A stretch of DNA of 64,000 bases, from NCBI GenBank assembly GCA_951799425.1, contig OX637393.1, positions 30,303,744 through 30,367,743 on the forward strand, written 5' to 3'. This document shows, in pieces, positions 36,665 through 46,457 of this stretch; position 1 is the stretch's first letter; each line of letters starts with the position of its first letter. Position numbers and translations under genes: made by a program. The DNA is from Ilex aquifolium (lineage: Eukaryota; Streptophyta; Magnoliopsida; Aquifoliales; Aquifoliaceae). The notes below the pieces were generated by a model. It was not told where the DNA came from, made no database searches, and was given only the letters and a program-made list of their open reading frames with translations.

Positions 36665-37290
36665 TGATGATGCTAAGAATCGAGAAGTATGAAGCAGGGA
36701 GGCTGAGGAGCTCTTTGATGGTGTAGATGTGCAAATTGTCTGGAGTTTGAGGTGTACATGAGTAAATCAACAACAGGAAACGGAGAATACAGGAGATTCA
36801 GTGGTTCACCAGCTAAAGAGTTTGGTTAATCCACTCCAATGGAGTCTGTTGCTTCTAGGGTTTGTATTACTTGATGGGCAAGTAGACAATTACAACGCTT
36901 TAGTAGGCAATTGCTCACATATCTTACACAACAATGGGTTTGTCTATTTACTAGCTAATAGAGTGCTCCGCAAGCAATGATGGAGTGGTCCCTTAGTTTG
37001 TTTGCATATTAGAGGGAATATTTGGGCCATAGAGACTATATTTTCCTAGGCATGACATGGCATTCTAAAAGTCGGTGACGTGGCATTGGTGATCTTATCC
37101 TTGGATGGGATTTGGTGCTGAGTTTTATTCTTCATCCCTCTTCCTCTTGAGCTAGTTGAGCTCATTTGGGAAATGGCTGACCTAGTTTCAATTGTGACCA
37201 AGCTAGTTTGACTTGACCTGTTGTTCACAGGTTGTTTAAGTCTGTACCTCAGCTTAGTGATTCCTTTGCTACACGGTGGATTTTTCTTCT
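36665..37290 (-). mobile_element. LTR-like fragment related to the LTR of gypsy F
   Basis: Around 36795-36860 the sequence reads gtggttcaccagct ... taatccactccaatggag ... ttgct. It parallels gtggttcaccggct ... tagtccactctctaatggag ... ttgct in the F LTR (52306-52360), in the same order and orientation. It may be an old solo LTR. Left end TGATGATGC recalls the F start TGATGGCGT, but no target duplication was found and the right limit is a guess. Confidence 0.45.
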
Positions 37291-38231
37291 ATGAAGATTT
37301 TATTCTTGGTATCCTCAGTTGTAATTAAGAGCAAACCAGTAACATACAAGATCAAAATAGTAACAAATAAACTACAATAAATAAAATTGACCCGATTATA
37401 GACCAATAACAGAGATTGAATTTTAGAGATCAAGGCTAGTATTTGACACTGTGCCTTTAAAACAGATTTTACCGCCATACTGGTGCTAATAAAAATTTTG
37501 ACGTTTACCTCCCAAGATATAATGATCTTCACGTAATTAGAATTAGCATTTCAATCCGATTGTCCAATGAACTAGAATTATGTTGTGTATTCTCACAAAT
37601 GTAGACCGTTAAATGATAAATGTAATGACATCCTTAATCCTGAAATTGTATTTGTTAATGTAAGTGATTAACGCAGAATGGTTCTAGGTTTATATAGACA
37701 GAATGGTGACTATTTGAGACAGCCACCACGTGAACTAATGTAGCCCAACAAACACTATACAACCTAGAAGACATTATTGATATCAACCTAGACACGAATT
37801 TTAAATTTCGGACTATAGAAAAATTTTAATTCGAATTTGTGCGAACTTTTAATTCCAACGGGTAGAAATTACAAAACAAGTTAAGATTTTTGGACCTATT
37901 TCGTCAAATAATTTTTTTCTTAAAAGATAAGGTTTGATCTAAATCACTCCCACACCCACACCCACACCCACACTCGAAACCGGCCCAGTTGGGGCGGGCA
38001 ATAGCGCGTGTGTGGTTGAACCCAAGCCTATGTAGGTCCTCACTTGTCCAAAAAATTGCAGTGCTCCTTTGGTGCCCAATCCATATAGCAAACTTGGGAT
38101 ATATATGCTCATGTAATATTTCTTGCTCAAAAATTATGGGATTGGTGTCAAATTCCACAATATCCCAACCTCTATTTCCACTGTGAAACCCGATCGTGCA
38201 TATCATGATATTTTAAATAATTTTATGGGCA
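37291..38231. other. Spacer, no gene; (CCCACA)n at 37948-37974
   Basis: The only structure seen is a short cccaca microsatellite. The frames crossing it have no recognisable domain. Confidence 0.5.
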
Positions 38232-38440
38232 AAAGTGTAATTTTATAATCTTAATTTAGCAATGATATTTGGACACAATTTGATAACATAATTCGAAGAC
38301 TTAATGGTTGTGGCCATTAGATTGTCAGTGGATCCCAACATTAAAGTATTATTGGGGCCCAACACTGTCAATCTAATGGTTGTCCCCAAAGTATGTCCCA
38401 ATAACATTAGTGATCTTAATTATGAGTTAAATTACACTTA
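38232..38440. mobile_element. Palindromic MITE-like element, about 210 bp
   Basis: The left arm (agtgtaattttataatcttaattt) and the reverse complement of the right arm (agtgtaatttaactcataatt) correspond. The match resumes in the centre with ccattagattgtcagtg against ccattagattgacagtg. The whole element could fold into one hairpin. The superfamily and target duplication are not clear. Confidence 0.6.
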
Positions 38441-39077
38441 ATTTTTTTTTGGAAAAGTAAATTATGAGTTCTATTAAGATGAATTAGGAGTGTATTATAA
38501 GTTGTTAAGAGTATTAAATATAAATTAGTATGTGTTGGAGAACCTTGGTGTTAATTAAGCAATAAAAGAAATATGGGGAAGCTTAGGGTTAATTGTGAAT
38601 TTTTGATGAGCCAGGTATAACACTTGGCGTGTGTGTCTATGTGTTGTCCAGCTTTAGAGGTTGGGTATATATAAACCCTCTACTGAATCAATACAATAGG
38701 GAGGGTTTAGAATTATTGGGTTTTGGAAAAGTTTTGGTCTATAGCTTCGGAAATGGCATCGGGGGAGAATTCTCTTTCTTTATTGAAATCAAATAAAACT
38801 TTCTCCTTCCTTTAGACATATAATTCTAGGCTGTTTACAAGTTTTGAGTGAGTGGAGTGGAATTGAAGAACTAAAACTTAGGGTTCTTCACGATTGAAAG
38901 TTCAACGAATTTCAGAGGATTCGGTCGCAACGAAGGTTAATAAGTTCCCATGAATTAATGTGTTTTTAAGGTTCCTAGTACTTAATAGATGTATGGTAGA
39001 TGATTGAGAGTGATTGGAATGAAGAAAAATGGAGGGGGAAAAGGTTGGAACTGAGTCTCAGGGTTGATGTTTAGATT

Positions 39078-39250
39078 TGTACCGGTACAAAATGGTGTTG
39101 TACCAGTACAGTGGGGTTCTGTTTGGATTAGAACTGGTACAAACATGTGTAGAACCGCTACAAGGCATTTGGAATAGCGATGAATCGATACAACAAAGTT
39201 GTACCGGTACAATGATGAACTAGTACGATTTGTACTGGTACAACATGCGT
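39078..39250. repeat. Cluster of 'gtaccggtac' palindromic words
   Basis: Variants of ttgtaccggtacaa (also gtaccagtac, gaactggtac, gtactggtac) recur about eight times within 170 bp at irregular spacing. Several are perfect palindromes. The cluster lies inside the long LTR-like block. Confidence 0.7.
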
Positions 39251-39999
39251 TGTTTGGGTTGTTTTGTTGTGGTGTTCCTGACCTTTGTCCGATCAACCTA
39301 AAACTTTTATATGACATCCAATTGGTGTTAAAACAACACTTTATGAATCAAGTTTCTACCAAATACATCATTATGGAATAAATCCAAACCTAGCTTAAGA
39401 GAGATATGGGCAACTAGCAAGTAATGATTTAAATGATTTAAATTACATCACTTGGGAAAAGGTTTGGAGATGTATTAACAGAAGCATGATTAAACAGTAA
39501 ATCATGCATATTTATGATGTAATGCATATACAGAGGATATTTATATTGTCTTGTGATGATATCTATTAAGTGCTGAGGCAATGGCGTAGATTTCACCTAA
39601 GGTATCACATGCGAATTAATTGTGGGTTTGAAGTTGAACCCAAGATAAGTGTATTAATTTATATTGATTAGAAATCTGAGACCCGGTCATGCATTGCATG
39701 CATATTAGCATAATTATGTGGGCTAAATTGTAATTATGTGAAACTATTAAAGGGTTAATTAAAGTAAACCCTTCATAGCCATGATGTGTGTGAGCATATA
39801 TCGGGTATGTGGACCCCGTTAGTGATGTAATAGTGAGACCCATTTATAGAAATTGCATGTGTGAAAATAGTAGTGGGTCGATTTCGAAATCACTTAAGAA
39901 CTTGGGGGGAGGCAAGCGTAATTATCTAATTAGAATGAGTCATCCTTACACATGTTGAAATATGAAGTGGGTGAGTCAATTAAAAACGCTAGGTGGATA

Positions 40000-40340
40000 T
40001 ATGTGTGTGTGCCATGTGTGTGTATGTGTTTTTTAAGGTGTGGAGTGTGTGTGTGTTTAAAACATGATTTAGTATGTGTGTGTGTGTGTTCTTTCTCCCC
40101 TAAAACCGTGAGTGAGGGAGAGCAAGAGAGAGAAAAGAAAATATGTGTGTGTGTGTGTGTCTTCTTGAGCCGTGAGTAAGGAGGGAGAAGAAAAAAGAAA
40201 AAGGGAGGAACTTGGGGGAAACCTACATGCCAAACCAAGAGTGAGAGAGGGCAAGAAGAAGGTGGGGAAAGAAGAGGAAAGCAAGAGAAAGGTATAAGGG
40301 TGTGTGTGTGTGTTTAATTTTAAGCATGTGTGTGTGTGGA
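40000..40340. repeat. Interrupted (TG)n microsatellites
   Basis: Five or six TG runs of 6-10 units alternate with purine-rich gagagagagaa tracts. Confidence 0.85.
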
Positions 40341-42033
40341 CTGTTTTATTTAGATTTCAAAAGAGACTTTGTGTGAGTCTAATTAAGTGTGTTAAGCATA
40401 ATTTAAGGGCTTTTAAGAAAGGGTTTCAAGTGGGTATTCAGCCGGGTGTGAGAAAAGTGTGGAAAACGAACATTTGAGATGCTCGGGATGCTTTTAGTGG
40501 GCTAGGTTGAAACCGAGAATTGTGGGAGTGAAATGGAGGGTTTAAGGGTTCAATTAAGGGGTTGTTTTGCATGATCAAATGTGTGTGTGAGTTTAAGTGT
40601 GGCTGTTTTAAAAGAAAAGTGCGATAAATGTTGGAAATGAGTGCCGGTAATACTGAAACCCTGATTTACAAACGTTATTATCACATGTGTGAATTTTGAA
40701 ATGTGTGAAAATGGACCCCCGGTCAATGTGTTTGACTTATTTAACTCTAATTGTGATTAATGTGAGTGATTTTGGAAATTTGGGGAGAAAATGTGATCCC
40801 TAAATCTAATGTGCCAGTGTGTGAGTGGACAGTGCGGTAACCGGGATTACCGGAGCACTTTGGGTTGAATCATCTTGTATGCATTACTACATGATTAACT
40901 ATTAAATCTAATAAACATATTGATATTGTAATTACAAATGTGTTAGGTGGAACATGTAGGACAGTTGGTGTTGAGACAGATACGGTAACACCGAAGGGAT
41001 CCACCAGTAGGTCCGAAGGCCCGTAAATATGTACACTTGAGATGGGTATATATCTTTATATGTTTTGAAAATGCTATTATAAGATTATAGTAAATGATAG
41101 AATTTAATAGCAATTCTCCAGAATTATGTGCTACGTGCTTATGTGATTGAATGATATTTTGTATTGTGTATTGTGTATTGTGGAATGTGGCGCACTGTCT
41201 GAGAAAGGAGCGTCGATGCCTGATCACTGGACGTGTAGTGGTGTGCTAGCACTGTGGTGTTCCCAGGAGGTTTGTGAGACACGGATTCATGTGGGATTGA
41301 CTACCCGATGAGGGATTGTATGGATGTGTTGTGGCTTGTGAATACTGTGGAATTGGATTGATGTTGTTTGATACGTGTATCTACCTATTTCTGTGTATTA
41401 CTATCATTTTCATTTCATATACAACATGTATATTCACTGAGCGCGTGGTTTAGCTCACACCACTATAGTTTATTTTTTTTAGGTACTATAGATGGAGTTG
41501 TAGATTAGTTCACTGTCAAGTCGGTTGAATACTATCTCGTGGAGTTGAGTTCAGTCCAGAGTGGTCCAGTGAAGTTAGTGTGATATTACTCAGGATGTAT
41601 GTCTGTTAATTATGTATTTATTTTTAATGAGTTGAGTGATACAGGTTGAGTCACTACAAGAAAAATGAGTTTTTACGGCGGTAAAGTGCTGTCATAAAAA
41701 GTCTATTTGCCGTCACAAATACTTTTTGTGGCGGCATTGCCTCGTCATAATAAGTGTGGTCTCAAAAGATTTTTACGGCAGCAACGGTCTGTCTCAAATA
41801 ATATTTACAATAGCAAGACCCTGTCGTAAATAAGTTGTCACAAAAAAGCCGACACTTTTGCTTTTATCACGGTGGCAAAAGTGTTGCCTAAAATACCACA
41901 TTTGACTGTCGTAAAAAATAGAAGATATATTTATGACGGCAACAATGCTGCCACAAAAAAAAAATTTTAATTATTATGGACCGTTAGTAACAAATGTTAT
42001 ATACCCTGTGCATATATACACTCTGTACAACTT

Positions 42034-42165
42034 TCTTTTTTTTGGAGGGGGAGGGGGAGGGGGAGGGGGAGGGGGGGGGGGGGGGGAGGAAGGGGACTTA
42101 AACCTTTAACCTCAAGAAGGCAAAGCTTTCACAATGTAAGAAGTACCATTAGACCAAAGACCAAT
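42034..42165 (-). mobile_element. tRNA-derived SINE-like sequence within the CACTA element
   Basis: Read on the minus strand, ggtctttggtctaatggtac gives an A-box-like head, and ttgaggttaaaggtttaag sits at the B-box position. A (CCCCCT)n tract and an A8-9 tail follow. Overall length is about 130 bp. Target duplications were not resolved. Confidence 0.5.
42045..42094 (+). repeat. (GGGGGA)n and long G run
   Basis: Several gggggag units lead into a run of about 16-18 G. The strand has strong potential for G-quadruplex structure. Confidence 0.85.
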
Positions 42166-44055
42166 TGATATCCGTACAACTACCAAATTCAATATATAGA
42201 TAAACACAAAAGTAAATATAATCAACATTTCCAAAAAAAAAAACAATATTTTCATATAAAAAAAAACAACCCATGAGTTAAACAAAATGTAAAATATGCA
42301 TTTTTATAAAATATAATGATCTATGAGTACAAGAAATTAATGCAAAAAGTTGAACATCCTTCCCGAACTATCTACTTTCTCAGTGACATCTGAAAAAAAA
42401 ATTAAAATTATTATTACTGTACTGAAATGATATTTATATACATATATACAATAAAGAACTAAAAGAAGTTAGAATATACATCAACAGAGGGCCACACTAT
42501 ATTTCTTTGAACAACTTGTCTAATTATGTAAATGGTATATAAATGAGTCATATCGTATACATTTCTTCTAATTGGTTTCACCAATACTTGATTCGTTTAT
42601 AATCGTATCGTGTCAGGTCCACTCGTTTATTAAACAGGTGGCTTAAGGAAGACTCAAACCCACTAATTTTATTTCGTGTTAACTGGTCATGTCATATTTT
42701 GAAACCCCTAGTTTTGATATAAAAAATTGACTTTGTAGAGTTTAATTTTTTTTCTTTGAACTAGAAATTGTATTTTGATGTAAAACTATGTAATTTTATA
42801 AAATTTACTTGTAACATGAAAAATAGTTGTGGTCAATACAATTTTTTTTTAGAGTTTTTATTCTTTAAACTATAAACTGTTTTTTAATCTAAAACAACAT
42901 TTTAATGTTTTATGAAATATTATATACGACGGGAAAAATAGCTGCCATAAATATAAAAAATTCTTTTGAGTTTATGAAATATTATTTGAGGCAGGAAAAA
43001 TAGCTGTCTCAAATACAAAATTTTTTTTTAAGGCTATGACACTATTTATGGAAGAAAAAATAGATGCCACAAATATTAACAAAATATTAATACAAACATG
43101 CTTTTTTGTGACGGCAAACACAACCGCCGTAAAAAAATTGCCACAAAAGGCCCTTATTCTTGTAGTGAGTGTCTGTATAATTATTTGCTGGGTTGTATAT
43201 TATATTGAGTGAGAGATTATTATAGCAGATTAATAGTGTATAATTGTAAACAGACTCAACAAGCATACCTTGTAATGTATGCTATGTGGGTGTGGGATTT
43301 TGTATATGTATATGGCTTGGAAAAAATGGTATATGTGTTATATATGGTACAGGTTATGAGTCAGGTAGTACCATCATGCTTAATGGCTAAAGTGATAGGC
43401 AATGTTGTTGCACCTGTGAGAGTGTCTTATTAATCCAGATTATATATGTAAACAGGTGTATCAAAAACCTAGTCGCGTCTCATCCTTGGGAGACCGGGAT
43501 GGGGCGTGACAACAAATGTGAAAGTTTGACTAATAGCTATACTTATGTGAATTGGCTAGAATGTGGTGCATTAGCTGAAATGTGGTAATGGATTATTAAT
43601 TTATGGAATTGTGATTGGTTATTAGCTCAACTAATATTTATGGTGGTTATGTGCTTCTTGATACTATTGGTTATCGAGACTACCGGTCATAAACGGTAGC
43701 GATAAAACTACTGAGACTGCCAGTATAAATGGTAGTGATGTGATTCCTGAGACTCCTGGGCATAAACGACAGCGATGTGATTGTCGAGACTCCCAATGGA
43801 AATGGGTAGTCATTAATTCTCGTCGAGACTTCCTAACATAATTGGATAGTCAGATATTGGTGTTTAATTTTAATATGTGGGATTTGTTATAATTATGTTG
43901 TGCTATGTTTTCTTTATGTATGGCTCAAATATACTCAATTGAGTTTATGGTTTTGCTCACCTCTCATAGTTTATGATTTTAGGTAACCGAGCTAAAAAGG
44001 ATGTCCACTGTTGGGTCTAGACGGTCAAAGGGAGAAATAATTCTATCAAGATCAT

Positions 44056-44071
44056 TTTGTAATTATTGGTG
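44056..44071 (+). repeat. Left target-site duplication of the LINE
   Basis: TTTGTAATTATTGGTG, 16 bp, is identical to 50801-50816 immediately after the LINE poly(A). Confidence 0.95.
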
Positions 44072-44663
44072 GCTCGATCTGTCTTCTTGGCTAGGGTTTT
44101 TGGCGGCTCTGCAACTCAGGCCACCACAGCCACCAGCAACCGCCACGAACCCAAACCGGTTCTGCTCCCTCATCGCCTGACAAACCAGGCATTGCCCAAA
44201 CCACCGAATCCACTGCTACACTGACTGCCACGCCTACCCACCGACTGGCCACCCCTATCCCACCGACTGCCCACCCCCACACACCGACTGGCCACTCCCA
44301 CCCCACCGACTGCCTCCATTATTCATCCCGCTGAGACTACCCACCGATTGCCCACTCCCACCCCACCGACTGCCTCCATTAACAGCCGCCACCATCCAGC
44401 GAACCAGCCACCAAAATCACAACCCATTATCAAAAATCACCGATTGCACCAACCATAATAAGCCTACACCGACTGCCTCCAATCAACAAAGCTGCCTGCC
44501 TACACATCAAACCCAGCCCACTTTCCATGTAATTAACCTTAACCCTAACCCTAACCCTAACACCTCCTTCACGTCGCAACCGCCGGCCCACTGACTGCCC
44601 ACCCCACCGACTATCCATTTCAACAATCTTACATAAAAACTGAACCAAGCAAAACCCGCACCC
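44072..44663 (+). promoter_or_regulatory. LINE 5' untranslated region with 'ccaccgactgcc' repeats
   Basis: C-rich. The word accgactg(c/g)cc recurs about eight times (44220-44610), reminiscent of the repeated promoter monomers of some L1 lineages. It also contains a short 'ccctaa' run near 44536-44560. Promoter activity is inferred from position only. Confidence 0.5.
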
Positions 44664-46457
44664 ATGACCAATTTGGCTGCCGGTACTGACCCAACCGCTG
44701 GCCTAAACCTACCACCAGACCCTCCCCCTCCCGACGCACACACCTTTACTGGCGGAGTTATCCACCACCCCACAGCCGGTGACTTACATCACGTTGACCC
44801 CGCTAAGCAAACTCGGCCCATCTCTCATCCCATCATCAAACCCGGACCACTTCCCACAACTAATACCATCCGCCAACCTCCTCAAGCTAAACACCAACCT
44901 GGTCGAAACTCAACACAAACTGGTGCTCCCAAATCAACCTTACCCACTTCTTGGACCCGACCTCCCGGTTCCGCCCCGGATCCGACTCGACCACCCAAGT
45001 CATTCATAGATGTTTTGAGGGGATCCCCTGGCTCCGACACCCCCACCCGTCGAGTTCCTCGGCCCGTCACACAGTACAGGGGTGCCCCGGCGGTTGATTT
45101 TTCTGACGAGGAGATTGAGAGTCTCGCAGCACCTTTCAGGTTGGCCCTGGTGGGCAAGTTTATACGAGGCCGCCCTCCGATGGAAATGATAAGAAGATTC
45201 CTTCAACTGATTGGATTGAAGGGGCAGGTTAGTGCCTCTTTGTTAGATAGCCGACACGTGCTCCTGATGTGTGACCTTGAGGAGGATTACACCCGTCTAT
45301 GGGTGAAGCAGGCTTGGTCGGTTTATGGCAGAGAGATGCGCATGTTTAAGTGGACTCCACAGTTTCGTTGTACTGAGGAATCACCCATAGTTCCTATCTG
45401 GATTTCATTCCCATATTTACCAGTCCATTTTGTGCGCTCACAGGATGCATTATTCTCGATAGCATCGGCGATTGGGACGCCTTTACGGGTTGATCAGGCC
45501 ACAGCGAGTTTGAGTCGGCCGTCAGTTGCCAGGGTGCTGGTTGAGTACGATGTCACATGGCGGCGGGTACCTAGGATTAGGATCGGCAGACAGGAGACTG
45601 GATTTTGGCAGGATGTGCTTTACGAGGATGTACCACAATATTGTACTGGGTGTCGACATTTGGGCCATTTAGTGGAGACCTGCATCACCCACTCCCAGGC
45701 CCGGGAGGGGGTCAATGGAGACAGGCCACAGCAGGGTCGAGGCGATGGCCAGCAGAGGACTAGACCACAGGAGGGTGCAGGTCCAGCCCGTATTGTTCCC
45801 CATAGGAATACCTCAGGGGGAGTGACAGATGCTGTTACCGTTGTTCCTTCCCCTAGGGCCGTAGTTGATACTGCTTTGGAGTCTGTTTCAGTTGCTCCTG
45901 TCCAGCTTGTTGAGCCGCGTAATATGGGTGAGCCTGTGATTGTGGTCAGTTCGGATACTATTCATACTAATGTTGTGCAGGAGCAGTTTTTGTACCTCGA
46001 TCCTTCAGTTGACACAGTTTTTGAGCTAGTCCGTGATGGACCTGTGACTACCCCGGCCGTTCGTTCGTCTATTCGTGAGCTTCGAGGGGTTCAGAGCACC
46101 CCGGTTGTCACAGTTTCTGAGAGACGTAGAGATAAGGGTGTTATGACTTCTAGTCGGCCCACAGATTGCACCACTTCGACTGATATTCCTCTTATCCCTA
46201 GATTGTCTGTTGGGGTTGAGAGTCATTCTACGGGAGATATATCATCTGATGAGTCATTGGGTGGTGATGTTGGATCATTTTCTGACCCACAGGAGGGCCT
46301 TTCTCAGCCTGGAAGAGCTTTAGTTCCTTATGATGCGTCACAGTCCAGTAGGCAGGTTCCGTTACGTAAATCTCAGCGTATTAGTAGGGGAGGTAGAGGT
46401 GGTAAGCCTGGACGTGGGACGCTTAGTGTGGTTCTTCCACTTCTTTCTAATGATTAG
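44664..46457 (+). CDS. LINE ORF1: DUF4283-like, zinc-knuckle RNA-binding protein
   Basis: 597 codons, uninterrupted, from the ATG at 44664. The N-terminal ~145 residues are Pro/Thr-rich and probably disordered. From about 150 to 330 a DUF4283-like region follows (SLAAPFRLALVGKF ... FKWTPQF ... VPIWISFPYLPVHF ... RVLVEYDV). A CCHC knuckle, CTGCRHLGHLVETC, lies at about 329-342. The Ser/Val-rich tail ends in a basic segment (RISRGGRGGKPGRG). Plant L1 ORF1 proteins bind the element's RNA to form the transposition particle. The last 8 bases (ATGATTAG) overlap the start of ORF2, suggesting termination-reinitiation or leaky scanning for ORF2 translation. This is an inference. Confidence 0.9.
   Translation: MTNLAAGTDPTAGLNLPPDPPPPDAHTFTGGVIHHPTAGDLHHVDPAKQTRPISHPIIKPGPLPTTNTIRQPPQAKHQPGRNSTQTGAPKSTLPTSWTRPPGSAPDPTRPPKSFIDVLRGSPGSDTPTRRVPRPVTQYRGAPAVDFSDEEIESLAAPFRLALVGKFIRGRPPMEMIRRFLQLIGLKGQVSASLLDSRHVLLMCDLEEDYTRLWVKQAWSVYGREMRMFKWTPQFRCTEESPIVPIWISFPYLPVHFVRSQDALFSIASAIGTPLRVDQATASLSRPSVARVLVEYDVTWRRVPRIRIGRQETGFWQDVLYEDVPQYCTGCRHLGHLVETCITHSQAREGVNGDRPQQGRGDGQQRTRPQEGAGPARIVPHRNTSGGVTDAVTVVPSPRAVVDTALESVSVAPVQLVEPRNMGEPVIVVSSDTIHTNVVQEQFLYLDPSVDTVFELVRDGPVTTPAVRSSIRELRGVQSTPVVTVSERRRDKGVMTSSRPTDCTTSTDIPLIPRLSVGVESHSTGDISSDESLGGDVGSFSDPQEGLSQPGRALVPYDASQSSRQVPLRKSQRISRGGRGGKPGRGTLSVVLPLLSND

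Larger units (their letters stand above)
41652..43167. mobile_element. CACTA (EnSpm-type) non-autonomous element, 1,516 bp
   Basis: The left end CACTACAAGAAAAATG and the reverse complement of the right end CACTACAAGAATAAGG are the classic CACTA termini. The 3-bp duplication agt lies at 41649-41651 and 43168-43170. Both sub-terminal regions are rich in repeated 'tgtcgtaaa', 'gacggcaa' and 'gccacaaa' words, the transposase-binding layout of this superfamily. No transposase is encoded. The interior contains a SINE-like piece. Confidence 0.9.
38537..43510 (+). mobile_element. Long Del/Tekay-like gypsy LTR, left limit uncertain, interrupted by a CACTA element
   Basis: Features of long chromovirus-type LTRs appear in order. 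These are a TATA-like gggtatatataaaccc near 38664, a 'ttcactgagcgcgtggtttagctcacacc' type block near 41430 followed by a T-rich tract and aggtac, and an end gggatggggcgtgaca at 43510. The right neighbour shows a diverged version of the same block. No coding part lies between. It is a fossil, probably a lone or broken LTR. The start chosen (38537) is only the first plausible TG. Confidence 0.45.

Noticed and set aside
40943-43510. A separate solo LTR starting near 40937 with acaaa on both sides
   Set aside because: The 5-base match could easily be chance, and the supposed start does not resemble a chromovirus LTR start.
44534-44562. Telomeric or interstitial telomere DNA
   Set aside because: Only about four six-base units inside a LINE 5' region; too short, and not the usual plant seven-base unit.
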